Source of the DNA: Actinomycetota bacterium
GTDB lineage: Bacteria > Actinomycetota > Acidimicrobiia > Acidimicrobiales > Poriferisodalaceae
Reading direction: 5' to 3'
DNA: 6,811 bases
Assembly (NCBI GenBank): GCA_013151655.1
Contig: JAADHX010000255.1
Coordinates: forward strand, 1 to 6,811
Position numbers and translations under genes: made by a program
Part shown: in pieces, positions 5,643 to 6,811 of the stretch
Layout: each line of letters starts with the position of its first letter
Position numbering within the stretch: the first letter of the stretch is position 1
The notes under the pieces: model-generated
Told to the model about the DNA's origin: nothing
The model's input: only the letters and a program-made list of their open reading frames with translations
Databases searched by the model: none

Positions 5643-5688
5643 TTCCACTTGAAGTGGAGTACGGGTTCAAATCCCGTCCCGGGCACCA
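5643..5688 (+). other. 3' fragment of a tRNA-Leu gene; candidate att site
   Basis: A stretch reads exactly as the 3' part of a class II tRNA. A variable arm TCCAC-TTGAA-GTGGA (5644-5658) is followed by the T arm ACGGG-TTCAAAT-CCCGT (5661-5677), acceptor 3' strand CCCGGGC (5678-5684), discriminator A (5685) and CCA (5686-5688). The long variable arm plus discriminator A and the implied GCCCGGG acceptor point to leucine; serine has G at this place. The required 5' half (GCCCGGG acceptor, D arm and anticodon arm) is not found upstream. This is the usual scar left when an element integrates into the 3' end of a tRNA gene. The intact tRNA would then lie at the other end of the element, left of this window. 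Confidence 0.72.
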
Positions 5689-5706
5689 TACGCTGGTCTT
5701 TGTAGA

Positions 5707-5970
5707 TCAGTGCGCGCGAAGCCCCGCTAAACGCGTCAGTAGAGCGTCACTCACTGGAACCACGGTGGTTGTGGCGATTGCTTCTTCCAGTCGATCGCGA
5801 CGCGCTGTTCCCCATCTTGCTACGAGCGCGCCGTGACGAAGCTCTGCAACGGTCGAGGCCACAAGAAGGAGTTGATTGCCTGCCAGTCGGGAGACCATGG
5901 CCTCGAACTCGGGTCGACGACGACGGCTGAGCGCGGCGCTGAACACGCCGGTGTCGACGACGAGTCTCAC
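5707..5970 (-). pseudogene. VapC-like PIN-domain toxin, 3'-truncated
   Basis: The 87-residue product begins with the PIN-domain hallmark MRLVVDTGVFSAAL (Asp6) and has ASTVAELRHGAL (Glu43), the second conserved acid of VapC ribonucleases. It then breaks off after VSDALLTRLAGLRAH. Intact relatives run to about 130 residues and end with a further pair of conserved aspartates, which are missing, so the metal site cannot be complete. The break falls about 20 bp from the end of the tRNA fragment, so the gene was probably cut by an integration or deletion event there. The start is GTG at 5970, overlapping the antitoxin stop by 4 bp (GTGA), the usual VapBC arrangement. It is likely inactive. Confidence 0.75.
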
Positions 5971-6143
5971 GAATCGAGTGCAGCTGCGAATGCGTCGTCT
6001 TCGTCGGCTGGGAGGTCTTCGATGACCAGCGTCTCGATCGACGCGAGGCTGGGTGCCGAGAGGAGTTCGTCAGGCGTGAGGTCGCGAGCGAGCAAGGTGG
6101 TCCCATAGGGCAGCGGCTCGTCGTGGTTGGCCGCGTTGCTCAT
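5967..6143 (-). CDS. Putative VapB-like antitoxin
   Basis: A 58-aa acidic protein (LPYGTTLLARDLTPDELLSA, then IETLVIEDLPADEDDAFAAAL) lies directly before the PIN-domain gene and overlaps it by 4 bp. Size, acidity, position and coupling are those of a cognate antitoxin. I do not recognise a specific DNA-binding fold such as ribbon-helix-helix or AbrB. A longer frame is open upstream to 6329, but I chose the ATG at 6143 because a -10 box TATCCT sits exactly 6 nt before it, giving a leaderless start. With the toxin truncated it may survive as a free antitoxin. Confidence 0.6.
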   Translation of the reverse strand: MSNAANHDEPLPYGTTLLARDLTPDELLSAPSLASIETLVIEDLPADEDDAFAAALDS

Positions 6144-6155
6144 CTGAACAGGATA
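6144..6155 (-). promoter_or_regulatory. Leaderless promoter of the VapBC-like operon
   Basis: On the minus strand TATCCT (6155-6150) is followed by 6 nt and then the ATG at 6143, so transcription should start at the start codon. The -35 region has no good match (AACACA at 17-bp spacing). The geometry is the same as in front of the AbiEi-like gene. Confidence 0.45.
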
Positions 6156-6354
6156 GGTCGCCTGGGGGCAGGTGTGTTCTCGACGCCGCTGGACATTAGC
6201 CAACGCTGGTTGAACGAAAGGTCGATCGCTGAACCGCATATTGAGCATGCCCGTGCTGGCGAGACAGGTTCTCGAAGTCGAGATGGAAGAACAGTTTCGG
6301 GTACGAAAAATATCCAGCCGAGCTAGCATGACGATGTCTGAAGGGAACTATTCC

Positions 6355-6729
6355 ATGTCGATCCGACGTCTCGGTGCCGAATGCTCACTGCAGTCAATCA
6401 GCTCGGGCGATCGGCCGAGCTACCACTTCACGGTCCACGAGTTCGCGGAGCTTACGGCTGGCCGACGCATCACATTGAGAACTCTGGGTTTCTCATCGTG
6501 GTCTTCCGACCCCGACCGACGGCCTACAGCAGAATCGCTCGTTCAAAGCACCCTAAACACTGTCCTGCCCGACTCAGACGACTGCGGCGACGCTCATCCG
6601 TGGCAGACCCTTGTCGACGCTCTTGCCACTCACAACGTGCAGTCAACAGCCCACGTCATACGCCAGTTGCCGTATGACGTAGAGCTGTCCAACGAGCTTC
6701 GCTCGTTATTCGACTTCGACGAGCAATGA
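6355..6729 (+). CDS. Unrecognised 124-aa acidic protein
   Basis: I do not recognise a family. The N-terminal part (MSIRRLGAECSLQS, then YHFTVHEFAELTAGRRITLR) looks like beta strands of a small compact domain. The C-terminal part (HPWQTLVDALATHNVQSTAH, VIRQLPYDVELSNELRSLFD) looks helical, and the end is acidic. There is no signal peptide or membrane segment. I chose the ATG at 6355 because AAGGGA lies 8 nt upstream (6341-6346). In-frame ATGs at 6241, 6328 and 6334 are possible but have no such site. The C-terminal portion contains a perfect 10-bp inverted repeat in its DNA. The gene stands alone on the plus strand, diverging from the VapBC-like operon. Confidence 0.55.
   Translation: MSIRRLGAECSLQSISSGDRPSYHFTVHEFAELTAGRRITLRTLGFSSWSSDPDRRPTAESLVQSTLNTVLPDSDDCGDAHPWQTLVDALATHNVQSTAHVIRQLPYDVELSNELRSLFDFDEQ
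6653..6680. repeat. Intragenic 10-bp inverted repeat
   Basis: ACGTCATACG (6653-6662) and CGTATGACGT (6671-6680) are perfect inverted arms with an 8-nt spacer, inside the codons for VIRQLPYD of the unrecognised gene. In RNA this would make a stable hairpin about 50 nt before the stop codon. Confidence 0.5.
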
Positions 6730-6811
6730 GCTCGCTGTCTCGGCAGTAGAGGTTCACCGTCGGCGTGACAACGACGTCGAACGGATCGTTCACAAAGAGG
6801 ACATCGACGTC
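6730..6811. other. Right edge, undetermined
   Basis: Both strands are open here. The minus strand reads DVDVLFVNDPFDVVVTPTVN inward from the edge, and one plus frame reads VHRRRDNDVERIVHKEDIDV. Either could be part of a gene that continues outside the window. There is no start codon or stop context to decide. Confidence 0.2.

Larger units (their letters stand above)
5367..5706. other. Gene-poor stretch to the tRNA scar
   Basis: I see no complete gene here. Directly after the ATPase stop, the same frame reads VADFYVKYTSIR with G/C-rich third positions and stops after about 25 codons. It may be the remnant of an older, longer reading frame. The interval also holds a hairpin (5403-5424), a GGTGCACA direct repeat (5497-5515) and the tRNA 3' fragment (5643-5688), each listed separately. 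Confidence 0.5.

Noticed and set aside
5603..5688. A complete tRNA gene
   Set aside because: The expected 5' acceptor GCCCGGG, D arm and a paired anticodon arm are absent from the 85 bases before the CCA.
6730..6811. A gene entering from the right edge on either strand
   Set aside because: Both strands are open for too short a distance to choose. The minus reading would also overlap the preceding plus-strand gene by about 70 bp.

Overview
The window looks like an accessory, defence-island-type stretch from a high-GC actinobacterium. The base composition, strong G/C preference at third codon positions, GTG starts and apparently leaderless promoters all fit. An Acidimicrobiia-like origin is only a guess. 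All protein assignments come from reading translations by eye; no database search was run.

Left part (1-1460), read on the minus strand: a DUF1643-family gene, then a 126-bp foldable repeat that begins on its stop codon, then a limonene-1,2-epoxide-hydrolase-like gene (NTF2/SnoaL fold), then a second related foldable repeat. The two repeats share an 81% identical 42-bp end and fold as nested stems with integron-attC-like ends. The hydrolase gene therefore looks like a mobile gene cassette.

Centre-left (1480-2930): a 13-bp perfect inverted repeat lies over a TTGCGA-N17-TATATT promoter, placed so that transcription would start on the ATG of an AbiEi-like antitoxin/repressor. Its gene overlaps by 4 bp an AbiEii-like nucleotidyltransferase toxin. 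This is the one complete toxin-antitoxin pair here, and it is divergent from the DUF1643 gene.

Centre (2931-4129): a stretch of decayed genes. It holds an unrecognised coding fragment, the C-terminal tail of a type I restriction methylase (HsdM) with a frameshift, an ImmA/IrrE-family protein that has lost its peptidase core, and a DUF4411 gene reduced to about its first 20 codons. The preserved 4-bp and near-zero gene junctions suggest an ancestral hsdM-immA-DUF4411 operon.

Centre-right (4130-5690): an intact stand-alone AAA/STAND-type ATPase with its own promoter, then a gene-poor stretch that ends in the 3' part of a class II (probably leucine) tRNA including CCA. This is the expected scar of tRNA-targeted integration. 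It would make the material to its left the integrated element.

Right part (5707-6811): a minus-strand VapBC-like operon. The antitoxin looks complete and leaderless, but the PIN toxin is cut off about 20 bp from the tRNA scar. An unrecognised 124-aa plus-strand gene follows, and the window then runs out. In total there are three toxin-antitoxin-like loci in under 7 kb and only one looks whole.
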